Shown here: positions 1-11,654 of the stretch, in pieces
Numbering within the stretch: the first letter of the stretch is position 1
Layout: each line of letters begins with the position of its first letter
Source of the DNA: Ceriagrion tenellum
Lineage: Eukaryota > Arthropoda > Insecta > Odonata > Coenagrionidae
Direction: 5' to 3'
DNA: 64,000 nt
Assembly (NCBI GenBank): GCA_963169105.1
Contig: OY720637.1
Span: 29,507,925 to 29,571,924 of the forward strand
Notes under the pieces: generated by a model
Seen by the model: the letters and a program-made list of their open reading frames with translations, nothing else
The model's database searches: none
What the model was told of the DNA's origin: nothing
Translations under genes and position numbers: made by a program

Positions 1-1512
1 GTGTTGTGCGCAAGTTTACGAAGCCCTTTCTCTCCTAGCCAATGCCACTTCAGGTATTCCTTAAGTTATTGTCGAACTAATGAGCATTGGAGCCAATGGT
101 AAGATCGTCCGTTCATGGAAAATAACTGCACGTCACTGTAACCCTCTCTCCAATTTTTCAAATTGATCGATATTTATTAATGCTATTGGAGGTGTGAGAA
201 GATGCTCTAGGCTAAGCATTGATTGCGTTACTATTGCTTTCTACGCATTAATTTTCGTAATTAACTCATTATGTTCATCTAAAGTGGCTAATTTGTTAAC
301 AATCTCACGTCTGTTTTCGTTTTGTGTAATAATGCCATGAGAATGAGTGATTTTTACATTCGAGTTTGCCAATTCCTATTTTTTAATACATTTTTAGTTT
401 TCTGTTTTACTTTCTTAATAATTTTTCTATGTATAAAACACTCGAAAATAACGGGGATACAGTTCTCCACAATTTTCCAGTTGTATACAGTTTTACACAG
501 TTTTTTATTACCAGTAATTTGTATACCGATGATACCTCCGTGAGTCGAAACGCGTGGTACTGTTAATAAAAAATTGTCGAAAACTGCGATCGTTGTTCTC
601 ATTATGTCCACAGATGTTTACACTCCTTTCAAAAGATTTTCCTATTTTAGCTATGATATATTTTATCAGCATAACTCTCGCCAGCTAGGTAAGACTGAGG
701 TCTCCACAGTCTGAAAGCACGTACTATCGATTTGTAAATAGATTAAGAAAATATTGTATTGCTGCTATGTTTCGTTGAAACCGCCACGATTCGCATTTTG
801 AATGGTATTATTGAAAAATTCATAGTTATAATTCACTCTAGTTATTTATAGTTTTGACTATTTTTATGCATCAAATGGTTTTCATCCAAATAATTGCTTT
901 TACTCTATCATTTTTTCTTTCCTTCTCGTTTCAGGTGAGCTCCATTCTCGCGCTGAACTGTATTTCAAGCGGTGGGGCACGTCTTAAAGTGGAGGCTGGC
1001 CTGAATCGTACATAGAAGTGCGGCTAGCTCCTTTAACGGGTAACTCCTATTTCTTCCAAGGGCACCGCCCCCTTTTCTACAGCGCCTCCCGTGAGCACAA
1101 TTGTGCTTCCTTTCCCACGCGGCTTCCAGACGGCAATTGTCTTAACGGCTGTGGGGAGTTCGGAGGGGGGGAGGGGAGGAGAGGGGAAGAACTTGGAGTT
1201 GGGGGGTTGTTATAGTGTGTAGCTGGAGAAAGGTGGAAAACGTCTACCCGTGTGCTGTGCGAGGTAGCGTAGGCATGGGAGAATGTATGCTTAGAGACCT
1301 CTCCATTGTTGCCGGATTGGATCTAAGCCATGTCTGAGAGAGATGAATCGCTGCGAAGAGTAGAGAGTTGTATTCAGATGTATACAGAAAGCAGAGTTGG
1401 TAGATGAATAGATGTATTCCACAAACACTATACCCCAAGAGCAGCTGTTCCCATCCTGGGATACCCTAAAGGGTGTAAACTTGGTGGTTTATGGGCACAT
1501 GTACTTCTTACT
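1..1512. other. non-genic AT-rich DNA
   Basis: I see no gene or repeat here. Short ORFs on both strands lack any recognisable motif. A pyrimidine tract ending in TTTCAG (about 909-934) looks like a splice acceptor but no coding exon follows it. A G-rich run lies at about 1150-1210. Confidence 0.6.
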
Positions 1513-1575
1513 AATTACCCTTCCAGCCACCACAAGAGTGTTTGGCAGGGGACGACTTATGACCAACATGAACTA
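1513..1575 (-). repeat. LINE family C 3' tail fragment
   Basis: The stretch CCAGCCACCACAAGAGTG followed by TTTGGCAGGGG resembles the end of the family C repeat seen at 36905-36990 (CCTGCGAGCCACCACGAGGG, then TGTGTGGCAGGGGG). Only the tail is present, in the orientation of a minus-strand copy. The match is short and diverged, so the assignment is tentative. Confidence 0.45.
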
Positions 1576-2602
1576 CAGTGAAGAAATTTAATTTCATCAG
1601 CAAGCACAACGCTATCGGTATACTACAAAGCTACAGAAATTACTAAAATAATCCTTTATGTGCGATAACTATGAAAACGTGACACAAGAGTCATGCAGGG
1701 AACATGGAGGTAGCCCTACTCAGAAGATTTAGAAACATGTATTGGGGTGCATATGTATTAATCAGCTACACTACCTGTCAACTAACCGAATTCACAGTCT
1801 TAACGCAGCCATTGCGGTCTCTTGTCGATAGCGGAAAAACGACATTTTAAACCTTTATATTCTGCAATATACTTCCCTTATTTTATTCTCATGATCTGAT
1901 CTATCGTAGTATGTTGGAGTTCGTAAGATGTTGATAACATCGTCTGAAAATAAATAAGTTTTAAATTTACATAAAATATTGAGTATAATTTTTTTATCGA
2001 CGGTCTGTAAGCATGTGAAGTAAGTTGAATACATTTGGAATTATTAGATACGCATATGAGCTGAATCGATGGTACTAGATTTTTTTTGCTGTGATCGAAG
2101 ACTTTTAATGTTTTCGGCATTAATTTCACGACTCAAGTGTCGTAGTGTTGATTTGTGTTAATGGCCCTCCCCGAATGGAATCACTTAGCCGCTCCAAATC
2201 GGACGGCCCCTTTTCCACCGAGGTATAAAAACGGCTTCCTCTCGCCCTTAATGTGAGGCCTGACCCATTTTTCACTCTCTGGGCACCCATTTCGAAAGAA
2301 CGGCTCCTGCTGAGCCTATAGCGTTCACTTTTCATCGGGTGAACCCTCATCCTCCCTGTCGTGATTTTTAGATCTAACCACACGTCTTCCTGCCATGGAA
2401 GTGGGACGCAGTTGCGTGAAATTATTACGATGGCGATTCTCTGTCATGCGTGACATTCGGAGAATGACGACGTTGTTATCCAGTGAAGATCATTATTATG
2501 TATTGTATTTCGTACTAAACCGCAAATCCCATCAGGTATTACTGAGAGCGTTTAGTGGAAAGTTACCGTGGATAAACTTAAATTTTTTCTCATTGTATAC
2601 GT
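1576..2602. other. non-genic DNA with a GC-richer patch
   Basis: No gene recognised. A GC-richer patch spans about 2150-2395. ORFs of 78-85 codons around it overlap on opposite strands and show no motif. Confidence 0.6.
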
Positions 2603-2845
2603 GGACCCCAGAAGTCAAGGGGTCTAAGTGACATTTTTGAAAAAAATAAGTTAGGTACAGGAATGGGATGAGAAAATATTAATCTTTTAGGTGGCAAAGG
2701 GATCCTAGTGATTTCCTTGACAGATGCTGCTATCTGTGGTACTCCTCTTAACAACTTAGTGGGTTGTACCAAACATTTTCAACTTTGACTTAAGTTTTCT
2801 CTAAACAATGGTTTTGTTACTTAGACCCCTTGACTTCTGGCGTCC
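2603..2845. mobile_element. MITE with 30-bp terminal inverted repeats
   Basis: The left end (GGACCCCAGAAGTCAAGGGG, continuing TCTAAGTGAC) is matched by the inverted right end (GTTACTTAGACCCCTTGACT, continuing TCTGGCGTCC), giving 30-bp TIRs with about two mismatches around a ~180-bp non-coding core. This is the structure of a non-autonomous DNA transposon. A target-site duplication is not obvious (flanks GT and TCATATA), so the superfamily is unassigned. Confidence 0.8.
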
Positions 2846-4077
2846 TCATATATATATTTTAACTTAACTACGGGTTACAATGAGTAAACGCGCAATCATT
2901 GGGTTTACATATTCCTATGTTAGTTCAAATAGCAGTTTACCTGTGAGAAATATGTTATGGGTTGTTATAATGACTAATTTTGGGTATCTGTTGAAAGAAA
3001 TCGTTCTTGTTATCATCAATTTCCTGAATTGAGAGTTATAGAACATTGGATTCGGGATTTTTAACAATCGCGTATCATAACACCGAATATTACGGAATAC
3101 ATATGTATCTGGTAAAACCATGTTATTTTGGGGATTCTTCAAATACTTACGAATATTCGTTGTAAAGGTCTTAATGCGAATAGGACTTACATTGAATCGC
3201 CCGTGTAACCGATATTACATGCGCATTCTCTACTCTCTGTGCATTCAGAACTGCAAATATTTTGTTCGGACGGGGTTGAATGCGACAAATTGTCTTGCAA
3301 AGCACGGGTGAAAAAAATACTCCGACGGCGTCATAACTCCGGGACGGGGGAGACAAAAACAAATGATTTTGTTCATCTCGGGGAAATTCAATTACTAGTG
3401 TCTATGTTTGTATAAGGTTAGGGTTAAATTGTTTTTGTAGATTCAGCGCCACCGCTTGTTGAGTATATTCACCCATATTTGCTCAGAGCTATTGCAGCAA
3501 AAAATAAATTATTGAAAATATTACGAAAATGTTTGAGAACCTTCCATTATTCAGATGACGAATGTTTACTAATCGGAGCAGTTGGTCATTAGCATGTGAA
3601 AAGAAGGCGCGTAAAAATTGGCGTAGTAGAAAATTGAGTAAGCTTTATTGCGTCACGTTCGTAAGATGTTTCACTCGAAATAGAATTCGAAGCTTCAGGT
3701 GGGTGGAGCGGTAATCATGGGGCATTGAGTGCACATTTTAATGATTTATCAAAGTAATTCGAACAAACATTCTTGGAGCATATTTATTTTAAGCACTTCC
3801 GTTTATGCATTGAAAGTCATCATATAGATAGTGATTAAATTGATAAAAATATTATATTAAAATTTTTTCCTTAATCAATGCATATTATGGCGCCTTTTCT
3901 TAATAAAAGCATAAAATAAGCTTTCGACGCGATATCGAAATGTAACAAATCATCGTGAGATATGTTTGTTCCGAATATTTAACCGCGGCGATACTTCTTG
4001 ATATTGGGCGATTACAGTGATAAGAAATGTATTAATGTATAAATTCGCGTTTAGCAACACATCTGATCTCATCATCT
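2846..4077. other. non-genic AT-rich DNA
   Basis: No gene, RNA gene or repeat recognised. Short ORFs of 60-75 codons are within chance expectation. Confidence 0.6.
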
Positions 4078-4396
4078 GCTTGAGAATTCAGAACTGATAT
4101 TTTTCAGAGCGACGGAGAATATTATTATGACTCCTCAGTACATCTCTAGGTCTGACAGATGCGATAAAATAAGAGAGTTACACTGCCGAACAGATATGTA
4201 CAAAAACTCGTTCTTTCCGCGCACAATAAGCGACCACAATGAAAATTTAGCTCCACTAAATACACTCCTATCATACACGTCGCCATTTCATCTCCCAAAA
4301 ACTTACATCTTTACACGGCTGGTAACCTAACACCCACCCTGCCTTACGCCCATGCGGCGGCTCGTAGCATATTATGTAGGCGTAGATGTGGATCTA
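4078..4396 (+). mobile_element. LINE family C, 3' end (RT C-terminus and 3' UTR)
   Basis: This is a 5'-truncated non-LTR retrotransposon relic. The reading frame 4127-4330 carries TPQYISRSDRCDKIRE and NSFFPRTISDHN, the pattern ending many non-LTR reverse transcriptases (R-T-x-Y-x-x-S-F-F-P-R-T-I). It continues into a 3' region with the conserved ACACGGCTGGT and GCGGCTCG motifs and ends at a short GTAGGCGTAGATG tail. Sister copies with the same order lie at 33630-33995 and 55145-55520, and an inverted one at 9905-10260. It cannot encode a functional protein. Confidence 0.8.
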
Positions 4397-5499
4397 ATCG
4401 AACTATTGCGAATGTCATGTGCCGTAAGTCTTCTGGTTATGATAGCGTTGAATTGCTGAAAACCAAATCGATGTGTTGTAATTCATTTACTTTCATCTAA
4501 ACATGTCGCTTGTTACGGCGCTTTTGAATAATTCAATGCAAATCTGTACATAACAATGCGGCAACCACCTTGAGAGAGGCGTAGATTGACATGTCGTTAT
4601 TCCACGTTTATAGGGAACGCACGGGATTTGAACGGATCCGAAAATGCTGTTCGTGCCTCTACGGAAAACCGTACGAATCCGCTAAAGGTTGTCGCGACCC
4701 ATATACATACTCCTCGCGCATCGGCCGAAGTCCTTGCCAGCCCTCTATTCCGGCTCGTCCTTAAACTCGACCCATTTCCAGCGAAGCCGCGCTTTTCCGC
4801 TTGCCCCCATATCGGAGCCGAACGAGTTTTGTAATCGTCCCGACGCTACCCTTCTTCGGAGAGCGCAAGGGGTTTGGGTACACGGCTTTTATCGCCTAGT
4901 AATGGACTTCATGCTGTGCGGTGGCGCCCCCCTGCGATGCTCTTGTTTTCCATCTGGGCTCCCATCATGCACCCTGAATCTCGTAAGAGACAATCCCTTA
5001 GTGTTGGCCGTCGATACGTTTCGCCTATAGTTTTTTTTTCACGCGTCACTGGTGATTTCGATGAACTTCGAGGAATACTTGATTTAGGCTATATCTTATT
5101 GTATGTCCTTCAAAGTGAAGCTATCGGTGTGCGAAAACAATCTGCTTTACGTTAAGCAGTAAAGCCAGCGCTAATCTCTCATACTTAAATATTCAATGTT
5201 TCATTCATTCACGGCAAATGTTTGCGATAAAAGTGTAATGATTACATTTGAAGTTATTTAGTCATTTCATTCACTGTTTTAAGAAGACGGAGTTTCTTAA
5301 TTTATCTTGTCTCCTTTTCATTTTACAAGAATGATCATTATTTTGATTGATAGACGCGCGAAGTCATAGTTAAGAAAAACGTTGTTCCTAATGATAATAG
5401 TCAACCAGCAGATTTAAAGTAAAAACGTATCGTGAACGTAAAAATATAAAAGAAGAGATATGTTAATGAGATGATTCAAAAAACTATTTTTTAATGAAT
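4397..5499. other. non-genic DNA with moderately GC-rich patch
   Basis: About 4586-4990 is GC-richer and contains overlapping ORFs of 82, 113 and 93 codons in different frames, none with a recognisable domain. I treat these as chance ORFs in a patch with few stop codons. Confidence 0.55.
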
Positions 5500-6139
5500 A
5501 ATGGATTCCACTAAGAAAACAAAAGTAATGAGATTCTTCATGACAAAGAAAGCGAAGCCTGTGATTAGAAACGCAGGGCACAAACTAGAGCAAGTAGAAC
5601 AGTTAAATTACTTAGGTGGCACGCTAGAGAAAAACGGGCATTGTAGCTAAGTCATACGGAAGAGAATTGCACTAACTAAGGAGGCGTTTTGTAATAGAAG
5701 GGAGTTGATGACGGGGACATTAGATAAGAATGTGAAGAAGAGGCTGGTGAAGAAATTGATATGGAGCGTAGCGTTGTATGGGGCAGAAACGTGGACCCTG
5801 AGATATGAGGTCAAGAGTAAGCTGCAGTAATTTGTGATGTGGGTGTGGAGAAGGGTGGAGAAGGTTAGGTGGACGGAAAGGAAGACTAACGAGGAAGTGC
5901 TTGAGAAGGTGGGCGAGGAAAGGAAACTTCTGAATGATATCCGAGATAGGCAGGGTAGATGGCTGAAGGGTGTAATAAAGGGTGATGGGTTGCTGAAGAG
6001 TGTCATAGAGGGAAGGACGTTGGGTAAGCTGGAAAGGGGAAGAAAGAGAATAGGTTTCATGGACGGGATGAAGAAGGGTATATCTTATGCAGAGGCGAAA
6101 AAGGATTTCCTAGGGGGAGATAGGTCCCTGAATGCGTAA
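5500..6139 (+). pseudogene. reverse transcriptase C-terminal fragment, two in-frame stops
   Basis: One continuous frame reads KKTKVMRF, LNYLGGTLEKNG, KRIALTKEAF, VKKRLVKKLIWSVALYG, AETWTLRYEV, MWVWRRVEKVRWTERK, EERKLLNDIRDRQGRW, DGLLKSVIEGR, GKLERGRKRIGFMDGMKKG and ISYAEAKKD, stopping at 6139. It is interrupted only by TAA codons at 5648-5650 and 5828-5830, with no frameshift that I can see. This is the conserved tail after the RT domain in Jockey/RTE-type LINEs (the exact clade is not resolvable from this part). It lacks the catalytic residues and is dead. Confidence 0.88.
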
Positions 6140-6215
6140 AAGACCGGGAGGAGATTCTCTGACATTCAACAAAACCTACCTTTACCGGTAGAGTACATAA
6201 AAAATAATAATAATT
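5500..6215 (+). mobile_element. LINE family A, longest copy (3' end)
   Basis: A 5'-truncated non-LTR retrotransposon. It begins within the RT region (KKTKVMRF, then LEQVEQLNYLGGTLEKNG), runs through the C-terminal region and ends with the family's 3' UTR, the hairpin CTACCTTTACCGGTAG at about 6177-6192 and an (AAT)n-like tail. It is the most informative copy for defining this family. No upstream RT palm motifs (YADD-type) or endonuclease are present. Confidence 0.9.
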
Positions 6216-9060
6216 CTTAATATGCTGAATATGTCAATGCTTCTTTGAAAAAAAAACTTGGTGTTGTGCGCGAAATATTTTTATTGAATTTTCTGACTAA
6301 ATGTTCGATTTACACAGTAATTGTCAAGTCCTTGATAAAGACTCTGCGAGTTGATACTTTGGTCGGTATATTCATTAGATATTGTGGTGAATTTTACGAA
6401 TTTTTCCCTTACTTATTAATGGAATACCAAGAGGTAACGTGTGAGAATATAAAATCAGCGTATGTGTTGCCAAAAGGCATCAGTTCAGGAGAGTTGGGAC
6501 TTATGTAGTGGTGGTGCTGAGCCGAGTAACGTCTTGGCTTTTTGTCTTGAAAATGATTGCCCTCAGGGTTGACGTAGAAGCGTGAAAAAATATATCGTAG
6601 GAATAAAGGTTCAGGAAAGATATACCTATATAGTATATTCCATCTGCTCTCCAAAAATGTATTTCTACCCCAGTGTGCCTGGAACCTTAGAACTCCTGTG
6701 TGTACTTTGGTATTTACATTGAATTCGAAAAACGAATTTTGGAAGCAATCTCCTGAAAAGTTCTGGGGACCAGGGTTTATTTCTTAAGCCAATGAAATGA
6801 TTCAGGCCTCCTCATAGATGTGACATACAATACATTTTTCTAATTCGATTAAGAGATAGTGTTATTGGCGCTTGCTTTTTTTGTTCTCCTTCTTTTCTCT
6901 TACAAATCGTGACTTGTACGCTAACCGGGCAAAGCAGACGGCGTTTTTTTCTAACGCGATTGACTTCATATCATACTCTCTTTTCATTCGCTAAATCACG
7001 AAATATATGTTGCAGCGTTGATGTTATAGATGAAAGTTTGCGACTGCTATTGTATTGCTTTTCGTGTCCATGAAATGGAAATAAAATTTCCTCCCCTCTA
7101 GCGAGGTTTTGTAAGCGTCGGAAAGCCACTTAATTTTCCTGATAAAGCTTTTTCGATATTGTGCAGCGGCACGCATTGTAAGCTCTGGTAAAGCCCTTGT
7201 AATGCCTCTGCCCTCTCCTGGAATTTTCCACGTGTCGGCCCAGGGTCCGAAATGCGATACACTCCTCCCCGCTGTTCATTTTGGATCTGGCGGCCTCTAT
7301 AAAATGCAGCAATAGCAAAGCGCTCTTGCGCTGCCCTGGCAATCGCATTCAGTATGGCTCTCTAAAGGACCCCGGGCGTCACCGTCCCCTTGTGTAATTT
7401 ACCGGTGTGGCACCCGGGGAAACGCCCCCCTCTGTGGGAAATAAGTGACCCTCCCGCCCCCCCCCCCCCTCTCCATGTCCCCCCCAAATCACATGCGCTT
7501 TTCTCATTTCAGGGGAAATAGGAGATAGGAGTCCCTTGTTTCCTAGGGGAAAAATATGCGGTAGTTTCTATGGGACCAGGTTGTGTCGAATGGCTTCGAT
7601 TGTCCACGACTCCGGGGAAAGGGTTACAACTTAGGAGGAAATCCTGATTCGGTGGTGGAAACCATGTGGTGGGAAGCAATTGGAGCCATTATTTCCACAT
7701 TGTTGCGTGGACATCATTGTTTGAGAGTTCCTGTTTCTGCAAGCCTTTCCTATTTCCTCTAATTTTTCGTTGTCGGAAAGGTTTTGATGTTCGGGCGTTG
7801 AATATCACATTCTTGGAAATATAGGAAGGAAACATTGAGGATTCATTTTCTCATTTCTCATGTCAGTGGATCGAATGGAATCCGCTAATTCTTGTTGAAC
7901 GTGCAATTATGGGAATGGTAAATTCTCAGATCTCTATGAAATCCGTGAGAACGCGCCAGGGAAATCCTTTTGTCTCGTGCCTCTGTCGATACGGTAGAGA
8001 TTTTTCCAAGATTTTCTCCCTAATTTTAAGTCTTAGAAGAATTAATTGCCAGATCAAGATATAACTGATTCCGTTGGGTGGTTGAAATTTTCTTGGTTAT
8101 ACCATTTTTCATATAATTGTATATATTTACATATATTATAAATTGTTTACCCATATTAGGAGAAGATAAAAGGTGCCCCTGAAAGGAAAACGTGCATTGA
8201 AGTAGTGTCTGTGCAAAATTCTATGAATCGCTTGGTAGAATTACGAATGGTGGTGACGGCAAGGTAAATATGACCTGCTTTAGTTCTAAGTTTATCGCCT
8301 TGGAAACCATGAGGGTGTGCGAAGCGCGTTCGATTTGTCCATCATTCCTTTAAAAACCCTCCTCATTTGTTTCAACAGTTACCCTTCGCAATTATTTCGT
8401 GCTCTGCCTCATAAACGGGTAAATTTGAATTTGTATAATTATGCTGTATGGACATGGCGAAATGCACCTACTTATTTTATTGAATATTTCACTCTGGCAT
8501 GCTAGAATTTTGGTTGTGAGAACTCCCATTGGTCAGCGCCGCATGATACGGCCAGTATATGCTTCATGGTTTGTGTGCGGCTCAACGCCGTAACAAAAGT
8601 TGATTTTCTTATTGTGTATTATCATGAAAATCTCACGGAAGTACCGTCTTGCCATGCTGTGTCTTTGAATTTTATTTAGAGAGAGGCATAGCACATTTAT
8701 TAATATCAATTTCACTTAAAGAAGAATAGAAATTCACTCAATTTTCTTACGGATTACTTCACTTATTCCGAATGAAATGCCTTAGAACAAAACAGTTTTT
8801 AAGTCTTTAAGGGACTATTTCATGTCATCGGCATTTCAAAATTTTTTAACTAAACGCTTGCACATTCATGAAATTTTTTATGAAATTTGAGTCCTTGAAA
8901 ATTTATAGAGAGAAATCAAGCGATTGCGTGCTTAAGAATTGAGCAAAAACAACTGTCTCCATCTGGGAGAGATGGGAATTCGAGCACCAATGTATCCAGG
9001 TTACATCAGTACCTGGATGGCATTTGACTGTTGGCATACGGATGATTGGAGTTTTTAATT
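6216..9060. other. non-genic DNA with GC-rich patch and poly-C tract
   Basis: No gene recognised in these ~2.8 kb. A GC-rich patch lies at about 7130-7480, with a run of about 13 C residues near 7457-7470 and short C-rich tracts beyond. The rest is AT-rich and apparently unique within the window. Confidence 0.55.
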
Positions 9061-9210
9061 AGTAGATTAAATAAAACTTTGTATACTCCACTAGAGGTTT
9101 ATTAACACGACCCGAATTTTGACACTTCGTGGAAGATGACACGAAGTGTCGAAAACCAGGTCGTGTTATTAAACCAGTAGTGGAGTATACAAAGTTTTAT
9201 TTAATCTACT
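9061..9210. repeat. 150-bp near-perfect foldback
   Basis: The left arm AGTAGATTAAATAAAACTTT (continuing GTATACTCCACTA) pairs with the right arm ending AAAGTTTTATTTAATCTACT. The arms are about 60 bp each, with an inner palindrome GACACTTCGTG...ACGAAGTGTC at the centre. It could extrude as a cruciform. Its halves share a module (ACGACC, GTGTCGAAA, TAGTGGA, TACAAAGT) with the repeats at 13.3, 54.0 and 62.8 kb. Confidence 0.88.
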
Positions 9211-9904
9211 GTGAATAACTTTCAAAAAGTCAAGCCTGGAACCATTTCCTTTGTGGAGTTTTTAATGTTCGTTTTTCCCCACAAGTGAGAGAGAATTCGG
9301 ACGGTGAGGCTTAATTTGGCTTAACTATTAGTTGATTCTACCTCAGTGTGTGTCCCCGTCGCCATGGAGATAAGCTGTGCTATAAATAAATGACCTCATG
9401 AATATCGTGGTACCGACTGTGCATCCTGAATTTTTTTTCTCCCCCGGAGAAGCGTTGTCGGGGATGACGAGGAAAGTTCTTTTTTTTTATTTCTATCGAG
9501 AGCTTGTCTCGTATCCGGCAACTGAGCGCCTGCCTCTATTTTCAGAGTGCGGATATCTCAACGACCGTGTGCCACAAAAGCTCCCGCATGTTGCGAAAGG
9601 GATACTTAGTGGAAAGTAATAATGGGCCGTGATTGTGTGTGGTGATCGATATTGTGTTTAAACGATGGTACCGCTGAGTGGCTGTGTGCCTGAGCACGTG
9701 GTGGCAACGGGTATGAAAGGAAACTTCATAATAGAAATGACGAAACGTTGGATAACCACTCAGACAACGCCGGATATTAGTTGTGACGTAGTTATTTAAG
9801 CGGCTGTTGTAGAAGTTCATTTATAGAGTTTCGGCTTATCCACGATGTAGTTCACGTCAGTAAGTTCTGCGAGAGCCGTTCAGCAAGCATGTATCCCAGT
9901 ATCA
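9211..9904. other. non-genic DNA
   Basis: No gene recognised. ORFs 9398-9619 (+) and 9542-9820 (-) overlap on opposite strands and have no motif. Confidence 0.55.
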
Positions 9905-10260
9905 TCTACATCTAAATACTACCCTGCGAGCCACCGCATGCGGGAGTGGCAGGGGGCGTTAGGACACCAGCCGTGTAAAGATGTAAGGGATAAGGTTTTG
10001 GAAGGTGAAATGGTAACGTGTATTATGGGAGTGTATTTAGTGGAGCTCAGTTTTTATTGTTGTCGCTTATTGTGCGCGGAAAGAACGAGTTTTAGTACCT
10101 GTATGTTCGGCAATGTATGTCTCTTATTTTATCGCTTCTTTCAGACCTGGAGATGTGATGAGGCGTCATGATAATATTCTCGGTGTCGCTCTGAAATACA
10201 CCCGTTCTGAATTTCTTAGGCAACCTAAGCCTAGTGTGTAGCCTCAGAGTCTCTAGGGAC
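9905..10260 (-). mobile_element. LINE family C, inverted copy
   Basis: Read on the minus strand, this is the same 3' end as 4078-4396. The 3' terminal CATCTACATCTA-type repeat lies at about 9906-9918, followed by ACCCTGCGAGCCACCGCATG, the CAGCCGTGTAAAGATGTAAG motif and GCGCGGAAAGAACGAG (the complement of the SFFPRT coding stretch), with AGACCTGGAGATGT beyond. It is 5'-truncated and degraded. Confidence 0.8.
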
Positions 10261-11019
10261 ACCCACCTCAATCCCTCTAAAGGTTGTGAGACAGTATCAA
10301 CACACTTAATTGTACGACTGTCTTGGTTTTCCTAAATTTAATTTGGTTGTTCTTCAAGAGGATTTTGACCCTAAAAACAGAAGTAGTAATGCATTTTTGT
10401 TCTTTAAAACCCGTATTCTGAATAATATAAAAATACACTGTGACTTAGAAGGATATCTGGTCTGGTGTGCAAGCCAAAGAATTCATAACATAAGGTGATG
10501 ACCATGTTCTTTACTCGTTGTAAAAAAATTATCATCGAAAGAAAAGGGTCGTTTCGATAGCAGATAGTGAATTTTCAAAGTCGTCTATGAAATCAGAGGA
10601 AACTTCTCTGTCAATCGGTAGTTTAAGTGGAATTTTACCGAACATTTTTCATTGGCACCGTGGTTTAGACTTTAAAAACTTCGATTCGAGGATCCTCGGC
10701 GTCAGTAGGCGACGTATTCAAAGTTGATTGGTAGGATTTTGGACAATACTTAATCCGAACATCCCTATTTCTGGTCTTACCTCCTACGCTCCCGCATTTA
10801 GATCCCTCTTAAATCCATCATATCGCGTACCACTTCGCATTTCTTCCATTATTGACGTGTCGGAATTTTCGAGGAAATGAACAACCCGAACGGTGGACAA
10901 AGAGAGATTTTATCCTCGAAGATTTTAAGTTACATCAACTAAGCCATGCCATTGCAAGTTGAGTTTCATTTAGTAATTGAGCTATCTTATCCGTTTAGGG
11001 AAGAAAGACATAGAAGTGA
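10261..11019. other. non-genic DNA
   Basis: No gene or clear repeat recognised. A 62-codon ORF at 10310-10498 has no motif. Confidence 0.5.
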
Positions 11020-11260
11020 TCAATATGGTTTGTGAGGTGGGGAAACTACTCGATGGGGTTAGGAAGCGAAGTAGTTGTCTGTAAGGGTGAATGGGGGTTG
11101 ATGTGTCGCTCTTGGCTGTGGAGGGGAAGATATTGAGCAAACTGAAAAGGGGAAGGAGGAGTAGAGGTTTTTTCGATAGACTGAGGAAGACTTAAGACTC
11201 AGATAAGGAATGAAACAATACGTTAATAAGCCTTCCATTTTTTAATAGTCAGAGGATATT
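11020..11260 (+). mobile_element. diverged LINE family A-like fragment
   Basis: Translated pieces VEGKILSKLKRGRRSRGFFD and RLRKT parallel the family A C-terminus (VIEGRMLGKRGRGRKRIGFM, DGMKKG), followed by a region resembling its 3' UTR (GTCAGAGGATATTTACCGA). Divergence is much greater than among the main copies, so it is an older copy or a sister family. Confidence 0.6.
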
Positions 11261-11654
11261 TACCGACGTCCACTTAACACGATGCGTGCTGGGCTTTATA
11301 TTGAAAGTACTCTCATAAAATTGAGGATTTTACACACTTACCTGGATTGTGAAAGAAAATTCTTTAATCTAGGTTGATGATCTTTTATTTACTGTTAAAA
11401 CTTATTTTGGCACATTGTGGTCGTATGTATTTTCCAGAAAGACTACAACCACACGATTATGTCCAGCTACCGTTCAATAATGATATTCCATGGATCCTAG
11501 TACGTCCTTCGTCATTCTCAGGAAACATAGAAGGACGTGCCATTACGTCCGTAGCACTCAAAGTATTAAATCTACCCTGACTGATAAATTACTCAATGGG
11601 AAAAGATTCGATTTTAGGTCGCGTTGGTTCTTTTATACAGCGATTGCTATTGTC
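11261..11654. other. non-genic DNA
   Basis: No gene recognised. A 68-codon ORF at 11374-11580 has no recognisable motif. Confidence 0.5.

Noticed and set aside
909..940. Possible splice acceptor (pyrimidine tract, TTTCAG/GTGAG)
   Set aside because: No coding frame or paired donor follows; such matches are expected by chance in T-rich DNA.
5647..6060. 137-codon minus ORF rich in S, L and P
   Set aside because: Antisense of LINE family A; the coding evidence lies on the plus strand.
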